Part shown: positions 33,291 through 45,289 of the stretch, in pieces
Position numbering within the stretch: position 1 is the stretch's first letter
Layout of the letters: each line of letters opens with the position of its first letter
Source: Pseudoneurospora amorphoporcata
Taxonomy: Eukaryota > Ascomycota > Sordariomycetes > Sordariales > Sordariaceae
DNA length: 64,000 nucleotides
Direction of reading: 5' to 3'
Assembly (NCBI GenBank): GCA_033297205.1
Contig: MU859065.1
Coordinates: forward strand, 186,001 to 250,000
Made by a program: the position numbers and the translations under genes
The notes under the pieces: model-generated
The model's database searches: none
What the model saw: only the letters and a program-made list of their open reading frames with translations
Told to the model about the DNA's origin: nothing

Positions 33291-36203
33291 TTAAACAGGT
33301 GACTCAACCCCCCTTTCACAAACCAGCGTATCCGAGAAACACCTAGTAAAAAGCTTATCACTCCCCTCCCCCACCCACACAGTATACCTCTTACTCTTCC
33401 CATTATCCCCCTCTGCCCCCGGCGCCACCCAGTTCTGCTTCTGCGTATCCCACACGCTCAAGTCCTTCCTCCTCAGCCTCAACGTAACCGTCTCGCTCTC
33501 TCCGGCCGCCAACTGCTTCGTCTTGGCGAAATCACGCAGTTGGATAATGGGCGTATCATACCCGCTATCCGCAGGGAACTGCACGTACGCCTGCACAGAG
33601 GCTTTGCCCTTGTGCGTGGAACCGGTGTTTTGCACAGTCACGTCAACCTCGAAATTGGTGTCGAAAAGGGCCGGGTTACCACCTTGTCCGCCGCCGGCGG
33701 GGACGCCGGGCTTTTGCACGGCTGAGTAGCCCTCGGGGTAAGGGTAGGTTTTGGAGCCGGACTTGGTGGAAGAGACGCCGACGGCGTAGGCCTTGTCGGC
33801 GTCGGACTTGGACAGCCACGAGTAGATGTAGCGCCAGACCTTGGTGAAGCCGGCGGGCTCGTAGGCTTCGGAGGCGGGCGGGATCTCGGTGGAGAGGACG
33901 GGGACGGAGGGCTTGGGCTGGCGGGCGGTTGGTAAGGCCGAGGAGAGGGTGTTGACGAGTTTGATGTGGGCGTCGGTGTAGTTGAAGGTGGTGTAGCTCA
34001 GACCGTGGCCGAAGGCGTAGCGGGGCTTGATCTTCTGCTTGTTGAGCCAGCGGTAGTCGATGTAGAGGCCTTCGCTGTAGGTGTCTTGGGGCTGACCGAT
34101 TATTTCCTTGACGAGTTTAGAAACGCTGTCGGGGAGGTCGTCCTCCTTCTTGGTGATGGAGTAGGGCAGGTGACCGGAGGGTGAGACGTCGCCGAAGAGA
34201 ACGTTGGCGAGCGACTCGCCGGCTTCTTGACCGGGGAGATGGGCGAAGAGAACGGTCTTGATAGAGGGTAGGTCAATCCAGGGCTCCACGATGAGGGGAC
34301 CGACAGTGTGAACGACGACTACAACGTTCCTGTACTTCTCAGCAGCCTTCTGGACAAGCTTGTCGCCGTTGTGCCAAGCGGAGAACTTATCGTTGTCGCG
34401 ATCACCATGGTTGCCTTCAACGGTGAACGAGTTCTCGCCCGCGTCGGAGTTGATGAAGACGATTGCAACGTCATCATCGGTGGGCGAAGGGGTGAGAATG
34501 AGGGGGAAGTTATCGCTATCGTAGAGCTTGACGTCTTCAAGCCGCTTCTTTATGGCAGTGATAGGGTCATCAAAATAGGGATAGTTCGCAACGCCGGAGC
34601 CCCAGCCCATTCCCAGAGTGCCCTTATTGCAGGCACGACTTCCGCAAGAGTTAGCGCCAGCGGGGTCGACCCGAGCATCGGAGCCGAAGACCTTGAGAGG
34701 GGACTTGGTAGAAAGGGGCAGGAAATCGTCGTCGTTCTTCAGAAGAGTGATGGCATCTTGGGCAATCTGGCGTGCGACCGAGGCATGATCCGCTTGAACG
34801 TCCACGAACCAGTTGACCTTCCCAATGGGCGAGGCGGGAACAGCACCGGGGTAAAGAAGCCCCTTTTCATTCGATACGTACGAGTGAAAGTTAACGGCCG
34901 GGAAGTCCTTGTCTTGCCCGAACTGATACCAAGCGGCGACAATTCTGGTCGCCATGTCGTTCAGTCTGTCCACTGGCACTGAGCCGTTCAGAACCGCCTC
35001 CGTAAGATGAAACTTCCAAGGGCTACCACCAAACAGTGGGATCTGAGTGTCTCCAGGCATGCTCATGTCAAGACCGGCCAGTGCTGATGCGACGCCGGAA
35101 AGGTGAGAAAGCCAATCCGACATGACGAAGCCTTGGAATCCGAGCTCATCCTTGAGCAAGTTGTTGATCATGTAGGCGTTTTGAGAACCAGCCGAGCCAT
35201 TGACAGCGTTGTAAGATGTCATGGCCGAGCCAACACCGGCGTGGACGCCATCAGCAAATGGCCATAACTAGGCAACTCTGTGTTAGTCTTCGCAAACCCG
35301 TTTCTTTCTTTCTTTTGCTGGGCAACTTACGTAAAGCTCGTGCAAAGTACGATCATCTACAAGGTTTGGTTAGCATCCAACTATCGACTCAAGTGTCCGT
35401 TTTTGTCACTTACCGATATTCGAACTGTATCCCGGTTGAAATGGGTTGTACATGCGATACATCTCCTGCTCGTTTCCGATGAAATGTTTGATGGTAGCAA
35501 TAACACCCTGCTCCTGGACGCCCTTGATAGTCAGGGCACCGGCAATACCCTGGAGAACGGGGTCGGAACCGAAACCTTCCCAGTTGCGGCCACCGAGAGG
35601 CTTGCGACCCAACGGGCCTACCGAGGGACCAAGGAAAACGTGGGCTCCTTTGCCGCGAAACTCTTTACCCATAGCCACAGCACGAGCATAGATAAGATCT
35701 TTGTCAAACGTCGCTCCCGTCGTGATGCCAGCCGGGAATGCCGTGTTATGATCAGTGTTGCCCACACCGAGTGCACCATCCTGCAGACAGAGCTGAGGAA
35801 AACCAACTCTGTACGCACTACCGCTGTTTCCTACACAAGGGCTGGTACGATGGTTAGAAGTGCTCAAGTGTTTTGGTAGATTTTTGATAAACTCACCCTG
35901 TGTCACAGTTAGCAGGGTTCGGCACCCGTAACAATGGTCTCGGGAGGACTGACCCATAAAGATTCCGCTTCCACCTGTGATGTTCGTCTTCTCCGCTAGA
36001 GTCATCCTGTCCACCAGGACCTGCGCCTTTGCGTAGCTCTCCTTCCATGAATCCTCCCAGCCACCGTAAGGTGTTGGGTAGTAAGGAGCCGCATAGAAGC
36101 CATCAGGGACGGCCTCCCTCTGGCGTACTGGACCTGCATTACAGGTAGGGTCGAAAAGGCTCAAGGCGAGCGTAAGCCACACAAGGTTGGATCGGACAGC
36201 CAT
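33291..36203 (-). CDS. gh3-2: Secreted GH3 beta-glucosidase
   Basis: Glycoside hydrolase family 3 enzyme that would remove glucose from cellobiose or other beta-glucosides outside the cell. My exon model on the minus strand is 36203-35954, a single base 35897, 35841-35414, 35356-35331 (26 nt), 35267-33291, giving about 893 residues. The N-terminus is a signal peptide (MAVRSNLVWLTLALSL). GH3 N-domain landmarks are PCVGNSGSAYRVGFPQLCLQDG, GPSVGPLGRKPLGGRNWEGF, KHFIGNEQE, and FVMSDW with the nucleophile Asp at about 286. The C-domain has ITLLKN and LPGQEAGESLANVLFGDVSPSGHLPYS, and the protein ends in a fibronectin-III-like domain after a linker insertion. The first splice region is unusual (see findings); the later introns use GTAAGT and YAG. 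The symbol comes from memory of the Neurospora GH3 set and its CTF-type neighbour. Confidence 0.88.
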
Positions 36204-36308
36204 CTTGAGGAATGCCCTTGCGGAAGCCCGAGTGCTATCAACTTGAAGGCGTCCAGAGAGGTAAGGGATGCCCTAGCGAGGAACAACGGCCCGTTGGAGG
36301 AGGTTTAT

Positions 36309-36314
36309 TCAACT
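36309..36314 (-). promoter_or_regulatory. TATA-like element upstream of the GH3 beta-glucosidase
   Basis: The minus strand reads CTTATAAGTTG here, about 105 bases before the start codon at 36203, a plausible core-promoter distance. This is a sequence match only. Confidence 0.35.
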
Positions 36315-39300
36315 TATAAGAGAAGATGAAAGACGTCCTTCATGTGCCTCCATTTCATGTGGCCTCGGCCATACCTTGACGGCCGTCGGTACCGTGTTTT
36401 TCATCCCTTCAACCTTTGCTAGAAGAGAGCCCGAGTGGGGGTGTTGACGAGGCCCCACGACTAAGGCCAGGGGACGCACTGTGATCTCCTGTCGACAGAG
36501 TAACAGCCAAGTGCTAAACGATCAACTTTTACCCGGAACCCCTCAGAAAGGCACGTGGATTTCCTGTACGCATACACGTATAGCAAATGAGGATAGACAT
36601 GGCGACGGAATGTGTTGTACGATATGACAGGACACAAGGTATGACAGGCTGGAGCCGGATTGCCATTCATAGCGTGGAACCCGACTCGTCGGACCATACC
36701 TCCACGTTCCACCATCCGCTCGCGTGCCAATCTGCTTGTGTATCGTGAGCTCATATAGACGACGACCGAATGAGATCCCGAATCTTGAAGCAATACTCCA
36801 GCTTTCAATTGGCACTCTACACCGTAGGAACGAACATGCCGTTCGGCCCTGTGGCTGACGGTGTCCAGAAAAGGAAAAGGAGCAGAAGTTGTTCCTGATG
36901 AGCACCTGGGTTTTCTCCTATAAACAAGCTTACATGTACACTAGCCCAATTTCTACCACAGTAGCAGCACTAAGCCACTGTGAAGATCCGGAACAGGTTT
37001 TTTGTCGCCAGCTCTTCCGATTACATTGCTTTTTCCACCACAATACGATCGGGATTCGGAAGAAGGGCAAATGTGAGAAGACAATCGAGATGCTCTCCGC
37101 TTGAAGAAAGGTCTCTCGGACCGTGTCATGCTCTGGCAGCCATAACCAGCAAACTGGCCGACGCTGCGATTCGGAGAAGATCCCTCACTGGAGGAGTGCC
37201 CCATTTTAGGCCATTCCATGCACCTGTTGATCACTTCTGTGGGCGGAGTTATATAGCAGAGATCTCCTTATGCGGAGAAATAGCGGCGGGGGAAAGCATG
37301 GGGTATGATTGGGCTTAGTGGGCAGCTGGGCAAGGGCACCGGTCGGCAACGGCCTTGATTTGACCGTGGCAGTGGGTGGACAGCAGCAGGGGGCGGAGGG
37401 TTGCGACGGGACATTTACCGAAGAACCTCTTGAACCAGAACCAGAACCAGAGAAGCCAGAGAGTTGAGCAGCAGCACAATGACGCAGGTTGCTCTTGATC
37501 ATAAGCTCGCCAAATGCTTCGCTTGAGGTCTTGGTGGTGTAGGCGACTGCAGGCTAGACCAGGTACGGACAATTCCCGCCCGGCATGGGGAGGGGAAGCT
37601 ATACGTCAGTGAGGCGTAAGATGGTGTGGTGTGGTGTTGTGGTGGGTGCGGGTAGGCGAAGCGATATCGAAGCTGACGGAGAGGGTGTAGGACGGCAAGC
37701 TTGTGAACAAGATAGATGATGGAGGCGGAGATGGGGCGCGTTCGTATGAGTAAGAATATGTTGCACGAGCACTCGGGGAGGTCGTTGGACTCGTTGAGGT
37801 GGTGATGCTCGTCGACTCGTCGTTGGGGGATTTGGGGTCCTTTGCACCATCATGCACTCTGCTTACTATGTTTGCTTGCTTGGTAGCCTTCTGGATGGAT
37901 CCCAAGACCCATTCTTGTCTGCTGACCTTTCGCGTAGAAGTAACTTGTTGGAGGCATATCTTGGTAAGGACTTTTGACAGTATACCACTCAGTGCTTAAA
38001 AAAACACAAAGGTGCTTGGCGTGAGATGAAAGTGTAATCGTGACCTCGACGCCGTCTGTCCGTCTCTTTCAAGTCAGTCATCCTGCTCATGGCAACCGTG
38101 GCGGCACATACCTCGTTACACTTGTTATAGCATATTTCTTTGGCTTTTTCAACTTCTCCGGCTTACCCGACCGAAATCTCCTCCACTGGGGTTTCGTTTG
38201 GGCACCAATTGATGTTTGCGGGGGTTTTGTTGCAGTTGCAGAGTTTGCGGAGGTTTGCGATCAGAGAAAGTTTGTTGAACGGAAGTCGTTGCCCTTCTCC
38301 CGCAGCAACATCTCGCGGCAAAGTGGAACCCCGGCCAAGCTTGCTCTTGTCCACACATATGAAGAGAAAGGCAGGAACAACGACCAGAAAAGGAAGGAGC
38401 AACGTCCTGTTGGCGCTTTTTCTTCTCGGGAATGACGGGACTGGTCACCTTTTCCTTCCTGCATCTTGCATCGTTCTTCCCCATCCTCCAATCCACCGCC
38501 GATGGTACACCTTACCTTTCTTTCCTGGATGTTGGGCTCTCTCAGGGTATCCACGCCGGTTACAAGCAGGTAGTTCTACATTTCAACGTCCACTGCACCT
38601 TTCCCTTTTCACTTTTTTCCTAACCTTGGCCGGTCAAGTGCGGAAGCTTTTCTCCTCCGCATGCCCCTCATCAAGAAGCCGCAAGAATTCCTAAACCGGA
38701 CACTGCACCGAGAAAACGACCACACCTGGTGTAACTCGAGTCGGCCGTTGATGCAGAATCCGGAGCCGCTCCACCGTCTTCTTCAAACTTAGAGCCGCGG
38801 ACGCTACCATATTACGTGTACCTCCACATGTTCTCCAGCACGGATAGGTACTCAGCTTACCCCGATAACGATAGTCGACCCCTGCACTTATACGGCCCGA
38901 TCTGATCAAAGTTGATCTCTCACGGTGCACGTGGCTGCGGTCTCGGTACCCTTTTGAACACTCTTGGATAGCCCGGCCTAGTATGCGGTTTGTTCGAAAC
39001 TAGTAGCAAGATGATCACTTGACCGGAGCTTCCCCTCGTGCTCTCTGCAACACATAGATCTCTCTCACATCTTCTAGCCTCCGGTATACCCTCCTCTAGT
39101 GCTCTCCTCTCTTGGCCTCCTGCCCATTCCCACCTCACCTACAGAAGCGCTATACAACTTGGCGGCTGTGCTAACCACCAGACCGCCGTGCCTCTAACCC
39201 CGAGTACGGAAGGTCAGAGGCTGATCCCCTTCATGATCATCAGGGAACCGGCACAAGGTGTGCGGTGGGTGTTCTCGCCCAGGCTGCGGTTCGGTGGTGT

Positions 39301-39719
39301 GGGAGGATAATACACGGGAAGCACAACTTTCTTGACGGTTGATAGAAGTGTGCCTCTCGTACTGCACCCACTTCCTCTCCAATGGTTAGCTCCGTTGACG
39401 ATATTGTCTCGGTCTATCAGGCCTGGTCCTTTGTGCTTAGCGAGACTAAACTAGTCTCCGCATTGTTTGGCGGTTAGCTGCCGTGTTCCTGGCCCGATGT
39501 CCCCGAACCTTACCCAGTCGATCCTGGCCGCCCTTCATCTTTGCGGAGGAATTCAGACAAGATCCTGGTTGGCGATACATCGGGGGGAGAAGAAGGGAGT
39601 ACGCAGTGTGGGTGGGTGGTTGGGTCCATGAAGGGCGGCGCGGAGGAAGGGATGTTTGTCCCTTCTCAATATTCCTCGGCGGGCGGCCACATGGTGTCTC
39701 GGCTGGTGATGGTGTCGAG

Positions 39720-39725
39720 TATAAA
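39720..39725 (+). promoter_or_regulatory. TATA box upstream of the lipase gene
   Basis: TATAAAG within GAGTATAAAGATC, 142 bases before the lipase start codon, with a CT-rich stretch between them as is common in Neurospora promoters. Confidence 0.5.
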
Positions 39726-39866
39726 GATCACAACATGTCCTCCATCTCCCTTCTCAAATCTCCCTTGCAGCAGGCACAGATTCAGTGTTACTCCTGATTC
39801 ACACGAGGGCCGGATCCCGTGGACTGCCTTGTCTTCTCTCTGGAATAACCACTTCTCCAACTCAAG

Positions 39867-41067
39867 ATGAAGGCATCTCTGTTTTTGGCTTCCGCCCTGG
39901 CGGCCACTGGTCTGGCGGCGCCCTCGACGAGCCCCCAGGTGGCTAAGCGAGGTAAGCTCACGACAACTACACCGTCTCTTGATATCGCCCGGAAGCTAAC
40001 CAGCCTTATCCAGTCACTGTCACCACCAGCGAGCTCACCAAGCTCGATTACTGGGCTGAGCAAGCTGCCACCAGCTATTGCAACAGCAACAACGCTGCCG
40101 GCGCTCTGATCGCTTGCTCCAGCAGCGCTTGCCCTACCGTGGTCAGCAACAAGGCCATGACTATTGCCTCTTTCCAGTAAGAGAGTCCACACAGCCACAG
40201 TCGAGATAATGAAGCTTCTAACAAGTCTCAAAGGGGTTCCGTCACTGATATTCGCGGCGTTGTCTCGGTTGATCCTGTCAAGCAGGTTATCACTGTTTCC
40301 TTCAGAGGGTCCTCCTCGGTCCGTAACTGGATGGCCAAGTAAGTCGAACACCGAGTCCGTATCCCGTACCACAGCAGGACCCCCACTGACATCCATCCAG
40401 CGTCGTTTTTGCCCAGTCCTCCTGCAGTGACCTCGTGAGCGGCTGTCTCGTCCACACCGGCTTCTACACCGCCTGGAATGAGGTTGCGGCCAAGGTCACC
40501 GCGGCCGTCAAGTCCGCCAAGGCCACTTACCCCAGCTACAGCATCGGTATCACCGGCCACTCGCTCGGTGGCGCCGTCGCCACCCTCGCGGCCGCCTACC
40601 TCCGCAAGGCCGGCTACACCGCCGACCTCTACACCTTCGGCTCGCCCCGCGTCGGCAACACGGCCTTCGCCGCCTTCACCACCAGCCAGTTCGGAGAGGA
40701 GTACCGCGTCACCCACGACAAGGACCCCGTGCCCCGTCTCCCTCCCATCGTCTTCAACTACCGCCACACCTCCCCCGAGTGGTGGCTCAAGGTCCCCTCA
40801 CCCACCACCACCAGCCAGGTCAAGATCTGCACGGGATACGCCAGCATCAGCTGCAACGCCGGCACTCTTGGTCTGGAGGTCGATGACCACCTTGACTACT
40901 TCGGGGGCATCGCGGCCTGCTCGGCTGGCGGCTTCAACTGGAAGAGGGACGACCTTAATGTTGCTGCCACCAACATCACTGATGAGGAGCTCGAGGCTCG
41001 CCTGAACACGTGGGTTGCTGAGGATGTTGATTATGTCAACAGCAATAACCTTGAGACTGAGGCTTAA
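39867..41067 (+). CDS. Secreted class-3 lipase / feruloyl-esterase-like alpha/beta hydrolase
   Basis: About 339 residues from four exons: 39867-39951, 40014-40176, 40234-40338, 40401-41067. It resembles the Thermomyces/Rhizomucor lipase family, which hydrolyses triacylglycerols; some members are feruloyl esterases. Residues 1-18 are a signal peptide ending near GLAAP, followed by a short pro-region ending in KR. Catalytic residues fall at family spacing: Ser172 in GHSLGG, Asp226 in KDPVPRLPP and His281 in DDHLDYF. Oxyanion-region VSFRGS and NWMA are present. Intron 2 ends in AAAG with a CTAAC branch, the only acceptor that keeps VTDIRGVV in frame; the others have normal CAG ends. It is divergent from the GH3 gene and 15 kb from a CTF1/FAR-type lipid regulator, so co-regulation is possible but inferred. 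Confidence 0.88.
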
Positions 41068-42039
41068 GCGTTGGGATTGTGAGAATAAAATAGTGTAAAA
41101 TATGAGGTGACTTGTGAAGAAGAAAAGTTTGGAAGATAGCCTTTTTTTTTTTTTTTTTTTTTTGGATAGTAGCAATGATACCTTAGTGAAATCACCTTTT
41201 TGGATACCTTGACGTTTTGGTGAAGTGATTTTTGAAGAATAGTTGAATGCTGCCACTTGGCACATGAAGGAACACCAAAACAGCGGAGAGAGAGAGCTTG
41301 GAGTGAAACCACAACCGAGAGTCGCATCGCACAAACAGCACGAATAGAGTAAACACGGCAAAATCGCCGACGAGCGCCAAGACCACGTTGCGCCGGTCAA
41401 TATGTGAGCGATGCAATTTCCGACGCATCGTAGATAGAGGGTGGAGAACCAGAATGGTGGATAGGTGGGTATAACAAGTCGTATTTTTCATAATGTACAA
41501 GTGTTCTCCTTCATGGGTAGAGAGAGAGGAAGGGAGAGACTGTGAGAAGAGGGCTGAGATTCGGTTACCGTTCCTTGGCCACGAGAGATTCGTCCTGGGC
41601 TTCTCTGCTGTTATATATCCCAGACTTCCAGTATTCTCCGTGGTTGACCATATTTCGTGCTCGTCTCTTGTCGTGAAGCATTGAGTTCATCCTTGGCTAT
41701 GCCCCGTAGATGCATCCAGTCGAACGAGCGGAGGTACGGCTTTCCCGCCCATGTAACCACCTCCCGGAAACGGACCGGGTCAGCGAATTCCAGCAAGCGA
41801 GAGAGAGGCGGTCGAGGCGTAGAAGCTAAGCCAGCCTGTATAAGAGAGAATGTATGGTCGAACACCTTCTGCGGCCTGACGGACGGTGGACTCGTTTCGA
41901 TTCCTTTCTCCTCATCGCTCCAGCTTCCCTCCCTGTGTTCCCTGCTTCATAGCTCCTCGAGGCCCTTCCCTCCTTCCTCTCCCTTGCCTACTACCACCGA
42001 AAACTCGGCACTCAAGTTGCGTTGCGAGACCACACGCAC
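41068..42039. other. Convergent intergenic region, lipase / mitochondrial L34
   Basis: Contains a 22-base T-run (41142-41163) in the lipase 3' region and no supportable gene. A 200-codon minus ORF across 40798-41400 is an antisense shadow that reads through the poly-T tract as lysines. Confidence 0.65.
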
Positions 42040-42524
42040 TTAAGCACTCAACCTCAACCGCCCCTTAGCCAACCGTCTCTTCAGCGTCTTCTGCCCATTC
42101 TTCGTCTTGATTCTGCTCAGGAAGCCGTGTCTGCGCTTCTGCACCAACCTTGTCGCCCCGCTCATCGTCGGGCGCGGACCGCAGCGGATCTGGGAGCCCA
42201 ACCCGGACAAAACTGGGTGGGAGGAAACGAGGGAGGAAGCGGAGAGGAGATCGAGGACTTCGCCGTCGATACCGGTAGTAACGCTGGAGGAGGCGGAGGG
42301 CGCGGTGATGGCTTGTGGTGCGCGGAAGACCGTGGTACCGGGAGACGAAAAGGTGGGACGGAGGGAGGGGAGGATAGAGAACGTGCTGTTGTTTTGGGTA
42401 TGGTTAGCAGTGGTTTGGTAGAATGAAGGGAAGGTTGGAGGGCAGCGTACCGAGTGGCGGTCTTGGGAAGGAAAGCGCTCGGCTTGAAAGCGGCCTGGAG
42501 GGCCGACGAGAAAATTCCGGACAT
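42040..42524 (-). CDS. MRPL34: Mitochondrial large-subunit ribosomal protein bL34m
   Basis: 139 residues from two exons, 42524-42451 and 42385-42040, joined across a 65-nt intron (GTACGC donor, GCTAAC branch, CAACAG acceptor). The unspliced frame looks longer but runs into nonsense, and splicing shifts to the frame that ends in the L34 signature: VQKRRHGFLSRIKTKNGQ then KTLKRRLAKGR, which occupies the last 35 or so residues. That basic helix-loop-helix is nearly diagnostic of bL34. The N-terminal 100 residues (MSGIFSSALQAAF..., Ser/Thr/Ala-rich, few acids at first) look like a mitochondrial presequence plus spacer. It acts in the mitoribosome near the exit-tunnel region of the large subunit. 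Confidence 0.9.
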
Positions 42525-43087
42525 CTTGTCGGCAGATGTGGTTGTCGCCCGTGGTGGCGGTGGGTGGTGGTTGTTGACGTCGAAGAAATGCGGGGTGGAA
42601 TTAGGACCGGGCGAGGCCGAATGCGCCAGGACGAGCAACAAGCGTTTCGAGAACGGATCCTATGGAGTGGTTCGCGACGAGCGGGCGCGGCGTTGCTCCG
42701 TCTAAAGTTCGATTGATCGGCCGGGGTCCGGGGAGAGCTTTTTGCACCCGGTTGCCAGCTGCGACTGTAAAGAGCAAGGGTTAGGGTTATACGTGTGTTC
42801 ATCTGCAACGATTACGGTTTCACGAAATTGTAGCACTGAACAGCAACACATAGCAGATCGATGACAAATGGCATGAAGTAAAACCCCGATTCATGATAGG
42901 TTAATTATTTAGTAACTGGCAATAAATAAATTCTAGACTCTCTATGAAATGACGATTCAAAAGCAATGTAGAGTAGGATACTCTCACTGGGGGCGCTGAT
43001 TTTTCAACTTCTGCTTGTGATCACCACGCACCACAACTTTATTTCAATTCCTCCTGCACACTCTTAATTCCAACTTCCTACCCCAAC
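42525..43087. other. Intergenic between STE24 and MRPL34 (both minus)
   Basis: Holds the bL34m promoter and the Ste24 3' end. Two short overlapping ORFs are antisense or frame shadows. Nothing else seen. Confidence 0.6.
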
Positions 43088-44675
43088 TTAGAGCTCATCT
43101 CGCCCAGTGGCAGTAGCAACATCAGTCTTCTTATCGCCTTCCTTGACCTTCTCCTTGAGCTCAACCTTTCCGGTGGACTGCCAGTTGAGAGCCTTCAGTC
43201 TCTCGGTAAGGATGGGGTGCGAGAAGTGGTAGGTGGCGAACAACCAGTCGGCATCCATGGTGCTGAGGTTCTGGATCTGGAGCTTGATCAAGGAGCGGGC
43301 AAGCTCGGCGTTGTAACCAAGCTTGTTGGCGAACTCGTCGGCCTGGAACTCAAACTTGCGGCTGAGAACGTTCATGCCGAGCTTGATGAGGGTGTCGGTA
43401 GGGCCAAGGACGTCCGAAAAGAGAAGAAATCCAACGATGATAGGATGCACCGTGTGGAAACCAAAGTCGGCATAGAGGGAGTTGTTGTTGATGAAAACGG
43501 AGAAGAGGGAGAAGATGGCGAAGAAGTGGGCCTGAGCATTTATTAGGCACAATTCATGGCAAACAGCGGAAACGACAACAAAGGAGCATCAGCTTACCTG
43601 AGAGATGCCAAAGAGGCTAGTGGTATGACCCAACTTCCAGTGACCCAATTCGTGCGCAAGAACAGCGACAACCTCCTGGGTCTCGCTCTTCTCGATCAAG
43701 GTATCGTAGATAACAATGTGCTTCTTCCAGGGCATGCCGAAGAAGTAAGCGTTGCTGTGGGCGCTGCGCTTGCTGCCATCAATGACGTGCAACTCGGAGA
43801 GAGGGAACTTGAGCTTCTTGGCCAGATCCTCGACGCTGCTCTTGAGCTCACCCTCCTCGAGGGGAGAGAGCTTGTTGAACAGAGGCAGAATGAAGATCGG
43901 GTAGATGGTGATCATGACAACCTGGAGACCAGCGACGAAAACCCAGAGATAGTAGAAGAACTGGTTTCCAGTCTTCTGCACGATAGCCAAAAAGCCGGCG
44001 AGAATCGGAGGCGTAAGGACAAAGGTCAAGAAGAGGGACTTGATCTTGTCGGTAATCCAAAGCTTGGTAGACGACTTGTTGAAACCGAACTTCTCCTCCA
44101 AGACGAAAGTGTGGTAAAGGCTAGTCGGCAGCGAGAGAATCTGGGAGATGACGACGAAGGATAGGACGAAAACGATAGATTGCGAGATTTCGCCCGAGAA
44201 CCGGGCTGGCGCGAACCGAACGAGAAGGTTGCCGGCGAATGACCATAGCTTCGGGAGGACGTCGAACTGATAGAACAAGATGTTTTGGATTTGACCGTAG
44301 ATACCGCTGAAAAACTCGAACTTTGCCTTGGCGCGCCCGTATGCCTATATCGTGTGTCAGAAAAGGGTGACCGGTTGACGCGTAGCCTGGGGTATATCGT
44401 ACCTGACTCTTGTCGAAGACCTCCTGGGACACCTCATGCTCCAACACTTTGGGGACCTTGGTCTTCTTGAGGACCTGATACTGACGATAACCGAGAAACC
44501 CTTCGACGAAATAGTTGGCGAGAGAAAAACCGATGATCAGCTTCTTCCATGGGAAGAGAGGCCGGTCGAGGAACCTCGCGAGACGCTGTCGTTTGGAGAG
44601 TGCCATGTTAGCCAGCGTTCCCCCTTGGATGTTAGAGAAGGGTGAATTCGCAGAACGTACCTGAAGAAACTCCAT
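43088..44675 (-). CDS. STE24: CAAX prenyl protease 1, zinc metalloprotease Ste24
   Basis: 462 residues from four exons: 44675-44661 (MEFLQ only), 44585-44403, 44344-43598, 43531-43088. Ste24 is a multispanning ER/inner nuclear membrane protease that cuts the -AAX tripeptide from prenylated proteins and processes a-factor-type precursors. The zinc motif HELGH is at about residues 297-301 and the downstream Glu ligand is in SRKFEFQADEFA (about 376). Hydrophobic segments include SIVFVLSFVVISQIL and FFYYLWVFVAGLQVVMITIYPIF. The C-terminus is charged. I chose the distant 5-codon first exon because MDFLQ-type starts are usual in filamentous fungi and intron 1 (GTACGT...GCTAAC...ACAG) joins in frame to RLARFLDRPLFPWK. 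A start at 44606 without that intron is the alternative. Confidence 0.92.
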
Positions 44676-45289
44676 CGTCGCGCAATAAGGGCGTGTCTAC
44701 TTGAGGCGCCGCCGAATGCGCAAAATGGGATGTTGGTTTGTTGGAACAATGAAAGCCAAAAGACCTGTCAGATTGTCCGCCGCATTGGTTATAAAGCACA
44801 ATGCCAGCAAGGTACAAACAGTAACAACAACCTGTCCTTGCTCCAGTTCCGCTTGAAGCTTCCTGGCAGGTACGTACCGTTACGTATGGCGCAGCCACAG
44901 AGTGATTTACAGATTGTGCTGATTGGGTTCATTCAGTTTTCGATTGGCCCCACTCCGTATCAGTCTTATCGATAAGCCTGATCGTAGAGGTTCCCCACGA
45001 ATGCAGCTTGGTGTTTCCATGTTGCCGGGTCACTCTACAAACTTGACATCAAGAAAATGTGTCGTAGGTATGTCATTTGGTCTCTTGGTCTATGCTCATA
45101 GGCTCGGGGGTTGGGATTACGAGGATGGGAAGTACGATGGGAGAATAGCATATCATCGCTAACTTGCCACGAGGGGAGCACTGTCATGGAGCAATTGGGA
45201 CAAAGATGAACGCATGCTAGGTATTATTGAAAGGGTATAAACATGGTAGGGCTTTAGGGCTTTTCCTCCATTTCATCCAATACCATATC
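44676..45289. other. Intergenic, STE24 promoter side
   Basis: Upstream region of STE24 and 3' region of the small membrane-protein gene, both minus. Short ORFs only, none supportable. Confidence 0.6.

Larger units (their letters stand above)
36204..39866. other. 3.7 kb divergent intergenic region between GH3 beta-glucosidase and lipase
   Basis: Shared upstream region of two secreted hydrolase genes. It holds a TATAAG-type element about 105 bases before the GH3 start, a TATAAA box 142 bases before the lipase start, and a GTGGGG-type CreA/CRE-1 core near 36436. ORFs up to 184 codons (38140-38694) overlap others and have no domain. No RNA gene recognised. Confidence 0.55.

Noticed and set aside
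40798..41400. 200-codon minus ORF opposite the lipase
   Set aside because: Antisense to the lipase exon and read through a poly-T run.
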